This document shows, one piece after another, positions 23,001 to 34,915 of a DNA stretch of 64,000 nt. Under the pieces are notes generated by a model. It saw only the letters and a list, made by a program, of their open reading frames with translations. It was not told the origin of the DNA and made no database searches. The stretch is from Glandiceps talaboti (taxonomy: Eukaryota > Hemichordata > Enteropneusta > Spengelidae), in assembly GCF_964340395.1 (NCBI RefSeq), contig NC_135569.1, positions 18,822,457 through 18,886,456 on the forward strand. The letters run 5' to 3'. The stretch's first letter is position 1; the number at the start of each line of letters is the position of its first letter. Made by a program: the position numbers and the translations under genes.

Positions 23001-25961
23001 CTTACCATGGGGATATAGTCTATGTAGTTGTCAGCTATCCTTACCATGGTGATATAGTCTATGTAGTTGTCAGCTATTCTTACCATGGTGATATAGTCTA
23101 TGTAGTTGTCAGCTATTCTTACCATGGTGATATAGTCTATGTAGTTGTCAGCTATTCTTACCATGGTGATATAGTCTATGTAGTTGTCAGCTATTCTTAC
23201 CATGGTGATATAGTCTGTGTAGTTGTCAGCTATTCTTACCATGGTGATATAGTCTATGTAGTTGTCAGCTATTCTTACCATGGTGATATAGTCTATGTAG
23301 TTGTCAGCTATTCTTACCATGGGGATATAGTCTATGTAGTTGTCAGCTATTCTTACCATGGTGATATAGTCTATGTAGTTGTCAGCTATTCTTACCATGG
23401 TGATATAGTCTATGTAGTTGTCAGCTATTCTTACCATGGTGATATAGTCTATGTAGTTGTCAGCTATTCTTACCATGGTGATATAGTCTATGTAGTTGTC
23501 AGCTATTCTTACCATTTTGATATAGTCTATGTAGTTGTCAGCTATCCTTACCATGGTGATATAGTCTATGTAGTTGTCAGCTATTCTTACCATGGTGATA
23601 TAGTCTATGTAGTTGTCAGCTATTCTTACCATGGGGATATAGTCTATGTAGTTGTCAGCTATCCTTACCATGGTGATATAGTCTATGTAGTTGTCTGCTA
23701 TTCTTACCATGGTGATATAGTCTATGTAGTTGTCAGCTATCCTTACCATGGTGATATAGTCTATGTAGTTGTCAGCTATTCTTACCATGGGGATATAGTC
23801 TATGTAGTTGTCAGCTATCCTTACCATGGTGATATAGTCTATGTAGTTGTCTGCTATTCTTACCATGGTGATATAGTCTATGTAGTTGTCAGCTATCCTT
23901 ACCATGGTGATATAGTCTATGTAGTTGTCTGCTATTCTTACCATGGGGATATAGTCTATGTAGTTGTCAGCTATCCTTACCATGGTGATATAGTCTATGT
24001 AGTTGTCAGCTATTCTTACCATGGTGATATAGTCTATGTAGTTGTCAGCTATTCTTACCATGGTGATATAGTCTATGTAGTTGTCAGCTATTCTTACCAT
24101 GGTGATATAGTCTATGTAGTTGTCAGCTATTCTTACCATGGTGATATAGTCTATGTAGTTGTCAGCTATTCTTACCATGGTGATATAGTCTATGTAGTTG
24201 TCAGCTATTCTTACCATGGGGATATAGTCTATGTAGTTGTCAGCTATTCTTACCATGGTGATATAGTCTATGTAGTTGTCAGCTATTCTTACCATGGTGA
24301 TATAGTCTATGTAGTTGTCAGCTATTCTTACCATGGTGATATAGTCTATATAGTTGTCAGCTATCCTTACCATGGTGATATAGTCTATGTAGTTGTCAGC
24401 TATTCTTACCATGGTGATATAGTCTATGTAGTTGTCAGCTATTCTTACCATGGTGATATAGTCTATGTAGTTGTCAGCTATTCTTACCATGGTGATATAG
24501 TCTATGTAGTTGTCAGCTATCCTTACCATGGTGATATAGTCTATGTAGTTGTCAGCTATTCTTACCATGGTGATATAGTCTATGTAGTTGTCAGCTATTC
24601 TTACCATGGTGATATAGTCTATGTAGTTGTCAGCTATCCTTACCATGGTGATATAGTCTATGTAGTTGTCAGCTATTCTTACCATGGTGATATAGTCTAT
24701 GTAGTTGTCAGCTATCCTTACCATGGTGATATAGTCTATGTAGTTGTCAGCTATCCTTACCATGGTGATATAGTCTATGTAGTTGTCAGCTATTCTTACC
24801 ATGGTGATATAGTCTATGTAGTTGTCAGCTATTCTTACCATGGTGATATAGTCTATGTAGTTGTCAGCTATTCTTACCATGGTGATATAGTCTATGTAGT
24901 TGTCAGCTATTCTTACCATGGTGATATAGTCTATGTAGTTGTCAGCTATCCTTACCATGGTGATATAGTCTATGTAGTTGTCAGCTATCCTTACCATGGT
25001 GATATAGTCTATGTAGTTGTCAGCTATTCTTACCATGGGGATATAGTGTATGTCAGCTATTCTTACCATGGGGATATAGTCTATGTAGTTGTCAGCTATC
25101 CTTACCATGGTGATATAGTCTATGTAGTTGTCAGCTATTCTTACCATGGGGATATAGTGTATGTCAGCTATTCTTACCATGGTGATATAGTCTATGTAGT
25201 TGTCAGCTATTCTTACCATGGTGATATAGTCTATGTAGTTGTCTGCTATTCTTACCATGGTGATATAGTCTATGTAGTTGTCAGCTATCCTTACCATGGT
25301 GATATAGTCTATGTAGTTGTTAGCTATTCTTACCATGGTGATATAGTCTATGTAGTTGTTAGCTATTCTTACCATGGTGATATAGTCTATGTAGTTGTCA
25401 GCTATTCTTACCATGGTGATATAGTCTATGTAGTTGTCAGCTATCCTTACCATGGTGATATAGTCTATGTAGTTGTCAGCTATTCTTACCATGGTGATAT
25501 AGTCTATGTAGTTGTCAGCTATTCTTACCATGGTGATATAGTCTATGTAGTTGTCAGCTATTCTTACCATGGTGATATAGTCTATGTAGTTGTCAGCTAT
25601 TCTTACCATGGTGATATAGTCTATGTAGTTGTCAGCTATTCTTACCATGGTGATATAGTCTATGTAGTTGTCAGCTATTCTTACCATGGTGATATAGTCT
25701 ATGTAGTTGTCAGCTATTCTTACCATGGGGATATAGTCTATGTAGTTGTCAGCTATTCTTACCATGGTGATATAGTCTATATAGTTGTCAGCTATTCTTA
25801 CCATGGTGATATAGTCTGTGTAGTTGTCAGCTATTCTTACCATGGTGATATAGTCTATGTAGTTGTCAGCTATTCTTACCATGGGGATATAGTCTATGTA
25901 GTTGTCAGCTATTCTTACCATGGTGATATAGTCTATGTAGTTGTCTGCTATTCTTACCATG
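20093..25961. repeat. 39-bp minisatellite, about 150 copies (5.9 kb)
   Basis: The unit is GATATAGTCTATGTAGTTGT plus CAGCTATTCTTACCATGGT. Recurrent variants are TGGT/TGGG, CTATTC/CTATCC and CAGC/CTGC; a few units lack six bases (AGTTGT). All length changes are multiples of three, so both strands stay open. The minus strand reads repeats of MVRIADNYIDYIT for about 1970 codons, starting from a repeat-internal ATG at 25960, and ends in unique sequence at 20051. There is no domain or splice support, so I treat it as satellite with a shadow frame. The very low divergence indicates recent homogenisation. Confidence 0.95.
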
Positions 25962-26754
25962 TTAAAATAATTGAACTTGTATTTGAATAACAAGAAGTGT
26001 TTTGTTCTTCAATCGGAAAGATTAAAACAAAGGTCAAATAAAAAGTTCAGTCCGGTTTACATATATATATATAACATTAGTGAAAAAAGATAATCTTTTC
26101 TACATAGAGTAGGCATACTGGAAGTAGCAAATGGTCCAAAAATTTGGTTTCTAGGAAAGCATAAATTGATCACAGGTGAAAGTAACATGTTGTTTTATAA
26201 ATCACACACAAGCCTCTGGGGTGAAAAGGTTGGTCAAAAATATGGAATATAGGACCCATGGTTGTTGTGAGTCACAACAGTGTGCATGTATGACATTCAG
26301 TCTACGTTGCTTGAAATATAGGGCACTGTTATTCAGCCCAATTTTTCATCATTATGAAAATATAAAAACATGTAATTATACTCTGTCATAATTTGTTACT
26401 TGTAACATCTTAGACTCAAAGAGACAAGGCCCCCTAGGTTAAAGAAAGTTGGGGAATAATATCTAATTATTATCAGTTCTAGAAACACCATATTTATTTC
26501 ATTTGGACTGATCGATCTGTGTAACTATGTTTAATATAATTCATTTCTTGGTGTCATGTCGTCCCCCCCCCCCTACAAATATATCTTGCTATTTTACACA
26601 ATTTGAAGAGAGAGCTTGAGAACAAGTACCAAGTGTAGAATTTCAGGAACTGTCGTGTATATTATGATAAGGCATCAGTGAACAAAATGATATCCATTCT
26701 TCAAGTTCACCCTAAAAGATTATCAGTGTTTTTTTGCGTATAGTCATCGTTTTA
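25962..26754. other. Non-genic flank
   Basis: AT-rich sequence with a TA dinucleotide run near 26061-26072 and a poly-C run near 26563. No supported exon. Confidence 0.5.
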
Positions 26755-27090
26755 CAGTTACTGTTAGTATTACCATATATAGTCATCATTTTCCAGTATT
26801 ACCATATATAGTCATCATTTCCAGTATTACCATATATAGTCATCGTTTTCCAGTATTACCATATATAGTAATTGTTTACAGTAGTATTACCATATATAGT
26901 CATCATTTTCCAGTATTACCATATATAGTCATCATTTTCCAGTATTACCATATATAGTCATTGTTTACAGTAGTATTACCATATATAGTCATCATTTTCC
27001 AGTATTACCATATATAGTCATCAGTAGTATTACCATATAGAGTTAGTATTACCATATATAGTCATCCACTTACAGTAGTATTACCATATC
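26755..27090 (+). repeat. ~29-bp irregular minisatellite
   Basis: Copies of AGTATTACCATATATAGTCA with TC(A/G)TTTTCC or TTGTTTACAGT spacers of varying length, about 11 copies. Confidence 0.85.
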
Positions 27091-27111
27091 AGTGTTTTCT
27101 TGTTTATGACA

Positions 27112-27424
27112 CCAAATATGGTATTATTGCATTACCATATAGAATGATTGTAGGCAATGATGTCATATCACCGGTCTTCGCTGATAATGACCATATATGG
27201 TACTTGTAGGCAATGATGTCGTATCACTGGTCTTCGCTGATAATGACCATATATGGTAGTTGTAGGCAATGATGTCATATCACTGGTCTTCGCTGATAAT
27301 GACCATATATGGTACTTGTAGGCAATGATGTCATATCACTGGTCTTCGCTGATAATGACCATATATGGTAGTTGTAGGCAATGATGTCATATCACTGGTC
27401 TTCGCTGATAATGACCATATATGG
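27112..27424. promoter_or_regulatory. Six perfect CArG boxes
   Basis: CCAAATATGG at 27112-27121 and CCATATATGG at 27191, 27247, 27303, 27359 and 27415. All fit CC(A/T)6GG, the known binding site of SRF/MADS-box factors. Five are spaced exactly 56 bp apart because they lie in a tandem repeat. Regulatory activity is inference; no gene start is adjacent. Confidence 0.4.
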
Positions 27425-27428
27425 TAAC
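27149..27428 (+). repeat. 56-bp unit, five copies
   Basis: The unit begins GTAGGCAATGATGTCATATC and contains ACTGGTCTTCGCTGATAATG and the palindrome CCATATATGG. The copies are almost identical. Confidence 0.95.
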
Positions 27429-27959
27429 TTTAAGAAAATATAAAATGTATGAAGGACCTTTGATAGTTGAGGCTAATGTGAAGAGAAATGATGTCAGGCT
27501 GTGGTTTTTAGTGTTGCATATACCACTTACTTTTACGTAAAGTGTTTTTTGTATTTCACAAGTTGCATTGTACTAGAGTTCAATAATTTTTCAAGTGTTC
27601 GTTGTATTTTCAAATATTCTTATATTTCAGTAATTATTGTTCCTTGTTTACATCAAAATATAGAGTACATGATGTGTTAAGTTAGACTTGTGAATAGTCA
27701 GCAATTGTATATATTAGGTGACTATTATCAAATAAAATACCACTCATGTATTACACTGTATCAACTGTGGTTTGCCTTTTATATAGATTTAGTATGTACA
27801 TTAGGGCAGACTTTATGTTTAGTCTCCCCAAAGGGACACTATTACAGTCGGCTCCATCCTTGCGTGCGTCTCCGTAATACGTCACTTCTCAGACATGCAG
27901 CGTCCAATTTCTTTCAGACCTGGCATAAAGGTGACATGTGATATATTATATGGGACATA
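27429..27959. other. Non-genic sequence
   Basis: No exon supported. An 83-codon open frame at 27690-27941 has no recognisable domain; its last part (about 27820-27940) looks like part of an interspersed repeat. Confidence 0.45.
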
Positions 27960-28850
27960 TGCATATCACTTTGTTTTGTGGCATATGCAAATTTGACCAA
28001 AATGGCAGCCATATTTGTAGTCAAAATGGCAGCCATATTTGTAGTTAAAATGGCAGCCATATTTGTAGTAAAAATCAATATTTATAACATAACTAAACAA
28101 ACCGATACATGTGTCTACTCCTACATTATCAGGTACAAGTTTTCTTTGTATTAAAGACATTGAACTTTGACATTGACCATGATGTTCAAGTTTATTTATC
28201 AAAATCAAGCCATTTCTTGCCTATCATAGATGCTTTATAGTAATTATTAGCTGCCAATTTCTTATCAATCATGTTTACAGGTAACACAAGAAAATTAATG
28301 TATATGCAAGCATTTGTTTGGTGTTCATATGACTTTTTCCTGCATAGTGGCCAGTTAGAAGTTACAAATCAATATATTATTGCAAAACTGTGATTTATAA
28401 AGACTCCATTCAAGTGTCTAACCCCATATAATCAAATGTAAGCATTCTAGTAACAATGACCTTTGACCTTAACCTTCCTAGTCATGTATCAAAATCAAGC
28501 AATTTTTTCCATATTGCAACAGTCTATAGCATCTATGTGTGGCCATTTTCTTTTCAAATATTTGAAGGTAAAGCAAAACAAATGACAAAAGATACACCTG
28601 GATTACCTTTTGTGCTCGTATCACTTTTTACTGCATAGTGGCCATATTGTTATTACATAGAGACTCCATTCCAGTGTCTTTATATCATTCAGTGTAAATT
28701 TTCTACTTTGTCCTTGAATTTGACCTTTGGGGTAAATTATCGAATCCAAACATTTGCTATACATCAAAGACTTTTTATGTTGCCATTGATTTCTTAAGGT
28801 CACCATTAATTCAGTCACATAGAAGTAAAGTATTTGAGGGAGAGGGCTGT
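27960..28850 (+). repeat. Degenerate ~300-bp tandem repeat, about three copies
   Basis: Recurring blocks in order are CTGCATAGTGGCCA (about 28340, 28632), AGACTCCATTC(A/C)AGTGTCT (about 28401, 28660), TTTGACCTT (about 28462, 28718) and ATCAAAATCAAGC (about 28196, 28488). The copies are old and diverged. Confidence 0.65.
27998..28070 (+). repeat. 24-bp unit, three copies
   Basis: The unit is CAAAATGGCAGCCATATTTG plus TAGT. It contains the near-palindrome AAATGGCAGCCATATT, which resembles a YY1 site (AAnATGGC) on both strands. Confidence 0.9.
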
Positions 28851-29648
28851 GTCTTCTATGAAGAATTGTTTGCTTCTTGTCCTTAAAAATGATAGGTTTT
28901 GGTCAGTTGGCTAAAAATTATGAAAAAATGTGTATGTGTACATGTTGGTGATGCTTTTTTCATTTTACTTAAACGGTCTAAATGACTTCAAATAACAATT
29001 ATAAATTCAGAAAGAAACTGGACGATATATTTTATATCATTTAACACATTGTGTTCATATAGCCAGTGATTGCCAGGCTTATATCATACTACATGGTACA
29101 CTAGACTATTCACCCATAAGTGACCTAAAATTTGCATATAGGGCACTACTAGTGTTCTATTTCAGTGTTGTTACAAATCATCTGTCATTTTATTAACACC
29201 ATTGGTGACAAATATTATGGGTTTCCCTGACAAATCTACTATATGTATACTAAACTATTAGTGTATGTGCCTAGTTAGAAATACTGAGGTTTTGAGTTCT
29301 ACAACAACAAGTAATAGTTTGGGAGGTTTTGAGTTCTACAAGTTCACCAAGTAATAGTTTGGGATGTAGATTACACCACATCTATATTTTAAATTACACA
29401 AACACACTCTATAGTCACCATGATCATTTTATGTAGACTACACCACATCTATATTTTAAATTACACAAACACACTCTAGTCACCATCATTTTATGTTGAA
29501 CGCTGTAATCATTGTAATGACTGTAAATGTTCACTTTCTGATTTGTATTTATTACAAAATTTATTGTTCTATTGTTGAAAAGAAATAAAGTTCAATTTTG
29601 TTCATGTTATGAATAATGCATATATTATTATATATGTACCTGAGATAA
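28851..29648. other. Non-genic sequence with short duplications
   Basis: No exon. Two small tandem duplications are visible: GTTTTGAGTTCTACAA near 29290 and 29327, and ACACCACATCTATATTTTAA near 29373 and 29441. Confidence 0.55.
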
Positions 29649-30766
29649 CAAACTATTGTACCCCCACCCCACCCACCCCCATTTGTGACCGTTTTGCCAG
29701 TCAATAATCAAACTATTGTACCACCACCCCACCCCCATTTGTGACCGTTTTGCCAGTCAATAATCAAACTATTGTATCCCCACCCCACCCCCATTTGTGA
29801 CCGTTTTGCCAGTCAATAATCAAACTATTGTATCCCCATCCCACCCCCATTTGTGACCGTTTTGCCAGTCAATAATCAAACTATTGTACCCCCACCCCAC
29901 CCCCATTTGTGACCGTTTTGCCAGTCAATAATCAAACTATTGTATCCCCATCCCACCCCCATTTGTGACCGTTTTGCCAGTCAATAATCAAACTATTGTA
30001 TCCCCACCCCACCCCCATTTGTGACCGTTTTGCCAGTCAATAATCAAACTATTGTACCCCCACCCCACCCCCATTTGTGACCGTTTTGCCAGTCAATAAT
30101 CAAACTATTGTATCCCCATCCCACCCCCATTTGTGACCGTTTTGCCAGTCAATAATCAAACTATTGTATCCCCATCCCACCCCCATTTGTGACCGTTTTG
30201 CCAGTCAATAATCAAACTATTGTATCCCCACCCCACCCCCATTTGTGACCGTTTTGCCAGTCAATAATCAAACTATTGTACCCCCACCCCACCCCCATTT
30301 GTGACCGTTTTGCCAGTCAATAATCAAACTATTGTATCCCCATCCCACCCCCATTTGTGACCGTTTTGCCAGTCAATAATCAAACTATTGTATCCCCACC
30401 CCACCCCCATTTGTGACCGTTTTGCCAGTCAATAATCAAACTATTGCACCCCCACCCCACCCCCATTTGTGACCGTTTTGCCAGTCAATAATCAAACTAT
30501 TGTATCCCCATCCCACCCCCATTTGTGACCGTTTTGCCAGTCAATAATCAAACTATTGTATCCCCACCCCACCCCCATTTGTGACCGTTTTGCCAGTCAA
30601 TAATCAAACTATTGTACTCCCACCCCACCCCCATTTGTGACCGTTTTGCCAGTCAATAATCAAACTATTGTACCCCCAACCCACCCCCATTTGTGACCGT
30701 TTTGCCAGTCAATAATCAAACTATTGTATCCCCATCCCACCCCCATTTGTGACCGTTTTGCCAGAC
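29649..30766 (+). repeat. 56-bp minisatellite with C-rich core, about 20 copies
   Basis: The unit contains CAAACTATTGTA, a core of CCCCCACCCCACCCCCA (T for C in some copies), then TTTGTGACCGTTTTGCCAGT and CAATAAT. It is the same unit as in the SINE at 1803-1960 (opposite strand) and runs straight into a SINE 3' segment at 30764. The minus strand has three closely spaced G runs per unit and could form G-quadruplexes. Confidence 0.95.
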
Positions 30767-30990
30767 CTGGTAGGATAGAGGTTGCAATGTGAATGTTTTA
30801 ATCCTATGTGCTTATAAAGGCTGCAATGGATTGTATGTTCCCCAGGGAATTGAGGAAGTACAAAGGGCTGTTGTGCCCCTATAGATCTGAGCTAGGGATA
30901 ATAATTGTAAAACAATTTGAGCTCAGAGTGGGAAATCACTATATAAAAACTAACTTTATCATTATTAGTATTAGTATTATTATTATTATT
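30764..30990 (+). mobile_element. SINE 3' body after the 56-bp array
   Basis: It begins GACCTGGTAGGATAGAGG and continues through GGCTGCAATGGATTGTATG, the GGGAATTGAGGAAG block, TAATAATTGTAAAACAATTTG, a CTATATAAAA end and an ATT microsatellite. It is collinear with the SINE at 1463-1673. With the array it forms one SINE-plus-minisatellite unit. Confidence 0.7.
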
Positions 30991-31329
30991 ATTATGAAGA
31001 TATCTCTTATTGAACACTACTTATATCCTGTAAATGCACTGCATGTACTTAATATATAATCTTTGCTGAGCAATAATTTTGTATACAAATAACTACAAAT
31101 AGTTTCATTGGCAATTTAGGTACATCACTAGATTAGATAGGTGTAATTTGTAAGCTCAGCCCAATTTACAAACATGTATTATTTTGTTCACTTTAACCAG
31201 AATACAACATAATAGTGTGTGATTGGGTAAAATGTATCAATGTGTTATTTAATTAACTACAATGTGTTGGTATCAGTATGATATACTGAAATGTTTGGTC
31301 ACAATTACTCTAGTCAACTTATATGACAC
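30991..31329. other. Non-genic sequence
   Basis: AT-rich, nothing recognised. Confidence 0.5.
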
Positions 31330-32316
31330 TAAACAAACAGTGGTCTCTATTTCCAGTGCTGCGTTTTCACTGAAAAAACAGTGGTCTCTATTTCCAGTGC
31401 TGTGTTTTCACTAAACAAACAGTGGTCTCTGTTTCCAGTGCTGTGTTTTCACTAAACAAAGAGTGGTCTCTATTTCCAGTGCTGTGTTTTCACTAAACAA
31501 ACAGTGGTCTCTATTTCCAGTGCTGTGTTTTCACTAAACAAACAGTGGTCTCTATTTCCAGTGCTGTGTTTTCACTAAACAAACAGTGGTCTCTATTTCC
31601 AGTGCTGTGTTTTCACTAAACAAACAGTGGTCTCTATTTCCAGTGCTGGGTTTTCACTAAACAAACAGTGGTCTCTATTTCCAGTGCTGGGTTTTCACTA
31701 AACAAACAGTGGTCTCTATTTCCAGTGCTGGGTTTTCACTAAACAAACAGTGGTCTCTATTTCCAGTGCTGGGTTTTCACTAAACAAACAGTGGTCTCTA
31801 TTTCCAGTGCTGGGTTTTCACTAAACAAACAGTGGTCTCTATTTCCAGTGCTGGGTTTTCACTAAACAAACAGTGGTCTCTATTTCCAGTGCTGGGTTTT
31901 CACTAAACAAACAGTGGTCTCTTTTTCCAGTGCTGTGTTTTCACTAAACAAACAGTGGTCTCTATTTCCAGTGCTGGGTTTTCACTAAACAAACAGTGGT
32001 CTCTATTTCCAGTGCTGTGTTTTCACTAAACAAACAGTGGTCTCTATTTCCAGTGCTGGGTTTTCACTAAACAAACAGTGGTCTCTATTTCCAGTTCTGT
32101 GTTTTCACTAAACAAACAGTGGTCTCTATTTCCAGTGCTGGGTTTTCACTAAACAAACAGTGGTCTCTATTTCCAGTGCTGTGTTTTCACTAAACAAACA
32201 GTGGTCTCTATTTCCAGTGCTGTGTTTTCACTAAACAAACAGTGGTCTCTATTTCCAGTGCTGTGTTTTCACTAAACAAACAGTGGTCTCTATTTCCAGT
32301 GCTGTGTTTTCACTAT
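31330..32316 (+). repeat. 41-bp minisatellite, about 24 copies
   Basis: The unit is ACAGTGGTCTCTATTTCCAG plus TGCTGTGTTTTCACTAAAC and AA. A block of middle copies has GCTGGG in place of GCTGTG, showing local spread of one variant. Confidence 0.95.
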
Positions 32317-33237
32317 AAGTTTAGGAGTAGAAGTCAAATCATAAAAGTCAAGTCAGTACCCTCCTGAAAAAGTTATCTTTAAGTTACATATTGTAAAGAT
32401 TTAAACATGAGATGGGTGATGGGTAAGATAATAAGAGTCTACATGTATATGGTAGTTGGTAGTTTGGCAGAACTCTAACACTTTATTCACAATGATACAC
32501 TGATTATGTTAGTACTATACCTACAATACAATGTTTTCAGTTGCTGGTACATTTAGTAGAATTCAATCTTTGTTGACCCTAACACATTGACCAAACGCAA
32601 TATTTTTAGCTCCATCATAATTTAAATTTCTTTTTAATGAGACCCAGATAAAGAATGGTTAAGGCTCCACCCAAACCCAAACATACATGTATACATTGTA
32701 GAAAAGGCTTTTCTTCTTCCATCAGAATCCAAAACACAATGACCTCCTTATCTACAATTTTCAAAACAGCATTACTCCCCCCCCCCCCCCACTGCCAATT
32801 TCAAAAACAGGGCGAACCCCCCCCCCCCCTCTCCCCATCTACATGTACAGAAATAGATGAAAACTCTTGTTGACAAAATGAACAATTGTTACTGTTAATG
32901 ATTTGTTTGCCCACTTAGAAAGTACACCCAATCATTGTCATAACTAATTAGCTGAATTTATCTGTCAATTAGTTATTGGTGGTACTGTGTACTTACCGCA
33001 TCTCCACGGGTTAGCGCCCTCACACGGGCAAGTGCCCAGGCCTTTCTTTTTTACAGTAGTAGTTAAACATCTTTATCCATATACCCAGTTTTATATCTGA
33101 TCACCTCCATTGTAATTCATAGAAGACAGCGCCCTCGCACTCTTACAATAATTTGCCGATATCAAAATTATTGAAGAAAAATTATCTATAATTAGTTTAG
33201 TGTACAATGTATGAAGTTCAAAATCCAAACTTTACTT
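32317..33237. other. Non-genic sequence with poly-C tracts
   Basis: No exon supported. C homopolymers near 32777 and 32818, and a duplicated GCGCCCTC(A/G)CAC motif near 33014 and 33130. Confidence 0.5.
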
Positions 33238-33677
33238 TAGTAGTAGTAGTAGTGGTAGTAGTAGTAGTAGTAGTAGTAGTAATAGTAGTAGTAGTGGTAG
33301 TAGTGGTAGTAGTAGTAGAAGTAGTGGTAGTAGTAGTAGTGGTAGTAATAGTAGTAGTGGTAGTAATAGTGGTGGTATTGGTAGTAGTGGTGGTAGTAGT
33401 AGTAGTAGTAGTGGTGGTATTGGTAGTAGTAGTGGTAGTAGTGGTGGTAGTAGTGGTAGTAGTAGTGGTGGTGGTAGTAGTAGTGGTGGTAGTAGTAATG
33501 GTGGTGGTAGTAGTAGTGGTGGTAGTGGTAGTAGTGGTGGTGGTGGTAGTAGTAGTGGTGGTGGTAGTGGTAGTGGTAGTAGTGGTAGTGGTAGTAGTAG
33601 TGGTAGTAGTAGTAGTGGTAATAGTGGTAGTAGTAGTAGTAGTAGTGGTAGCAGTAGTAGTAGTAGTAGTAGTAGTT

Positions 33678-33711
<34 letters not shown>

Positions 33712-34067
33712 TATTGTTAGTAGTAGTGGTGATAGTAGTGGTGGTAGCAGTAGTAATAGTAGTAGTATCAGTAGTAGTAGTGGTAGTAGTAGTAGTGGTA
33801 GTAATAGTAGTAGTGGTAGTGGTGGTGGTAGTAGTGGTAGTAGTAGTAGTGGTAGTAGTAGCAGTAGTAGTAGTGGTAGTAGTAGTAGTGGTAGTAAGAG
33901 TAGTAGTATCAGTAGTAGTAGTGGTAGTAGTAGTAGTGGTAGTAATAGTAGTAGTGGTAGTGGTGGTGGTAGTAGTGGTAGTAGTAGTAGTGGTAGTAGT
34001 AGCAGTAGTAGTAGTGGTAGTAGTAGTAGTGGTAGTAAGAGTAGTAGTGGTAAAAGTAGTAATAGTG

Positions 34068-34129
<62 letters not shown>

Positions 34130-34454
34130 GGTAGTAGTAGTAGTGGTGGTGGTGGTGGTAGTAGTAGTAGTAGTTGTAGTAGTAGTAGTAGTGGTGGTGG
34201 TGGTAGTAGTAGTGGTGGTAGTAGTAGTGGTAGTAGTAGTAGTTGTAGTAGTAGTAGTAGTAGTGGTGGTGGTGGTAGTAGTATTAGTAGTGGTAGTAGT
34301 AGTGGTGGTGGTGGTAGTAGTATTAGTAGTGGTAATAGTAGTAGTAGTACTAGTAGTAGTAGTAGTAGTGGTAGTAGTAGTAGTGGTAGTAGTAGTTGTA
34401 GTAGTAGTAGTAGTGGTGGTAGTAGTAGTGGTAGTAGTAGTAGTGGTAGTAGTT

Positions 34455-34489
<35 letters not shown>

Positions 34490-34496
34490 TGTTGTA

Positions 34497-34533
<37 letters not shown>

Positions 34534-34625
34534 TAGTAGTGGTAGTAGTGATAGTGGTAGTAATAGTAGTAGTAGTAGTGGTAGTAGTGGTGGTAGTAGT
34601 AGTAGTGGTAGTAGTAGTGGTAGTG

Positions 34626-34667
<42 letters not shown>

Positions 34668-34915
34668 ATAGTGGTGGTGGTGGTGGTAGTAGTAGTAGTG
34701 GTAGTAGTGGTGGTGGTGGTGGTAGTGGTAGTCGTAGTAGTAGTAGTAGTAGTAATAGTGGTAGTGGTGGTGGTAGTAGTAGTAGTGGTAGTAGTGGTGG
34801 TGGTGGTGGTAGTGGTAGTCGTAGTAGTAGTAGTAGTGGTAATAGTGGTGGTGGTGGTGGTGGTGGTGGTAGTAGTAGTAGTAGTTGTAGTAGTTGTAGT
34901 AGTAGTAGTAGTAGA
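33238..34915 (+). repeat. (GTA/GTG)n microsatellite, 1.68 kb
   Basis: Almost uninterrupted trinucleotide repeat of GTA and GTG, with rare ATA, GCA, TTG and AAG triplets. It gives poly-Val on the plus strand and poly-Thr on the minus strand; neither is credible as a protein. Marker triplets show a 141-bp block repeated in tandem (TATC at 33766 and 33907). Confidence 0.97.

Noticed and set aside
20051-25993. 1980-codon minus-strand open frame and the 1328-codon plus-strand frame
   Set aside because: Both follow from a stop-free 39-bp unit repeated in multiples of three. The minus frame has no non-repeat ATG at its start, and no domain or splice signal. Kept only as a finding to test.
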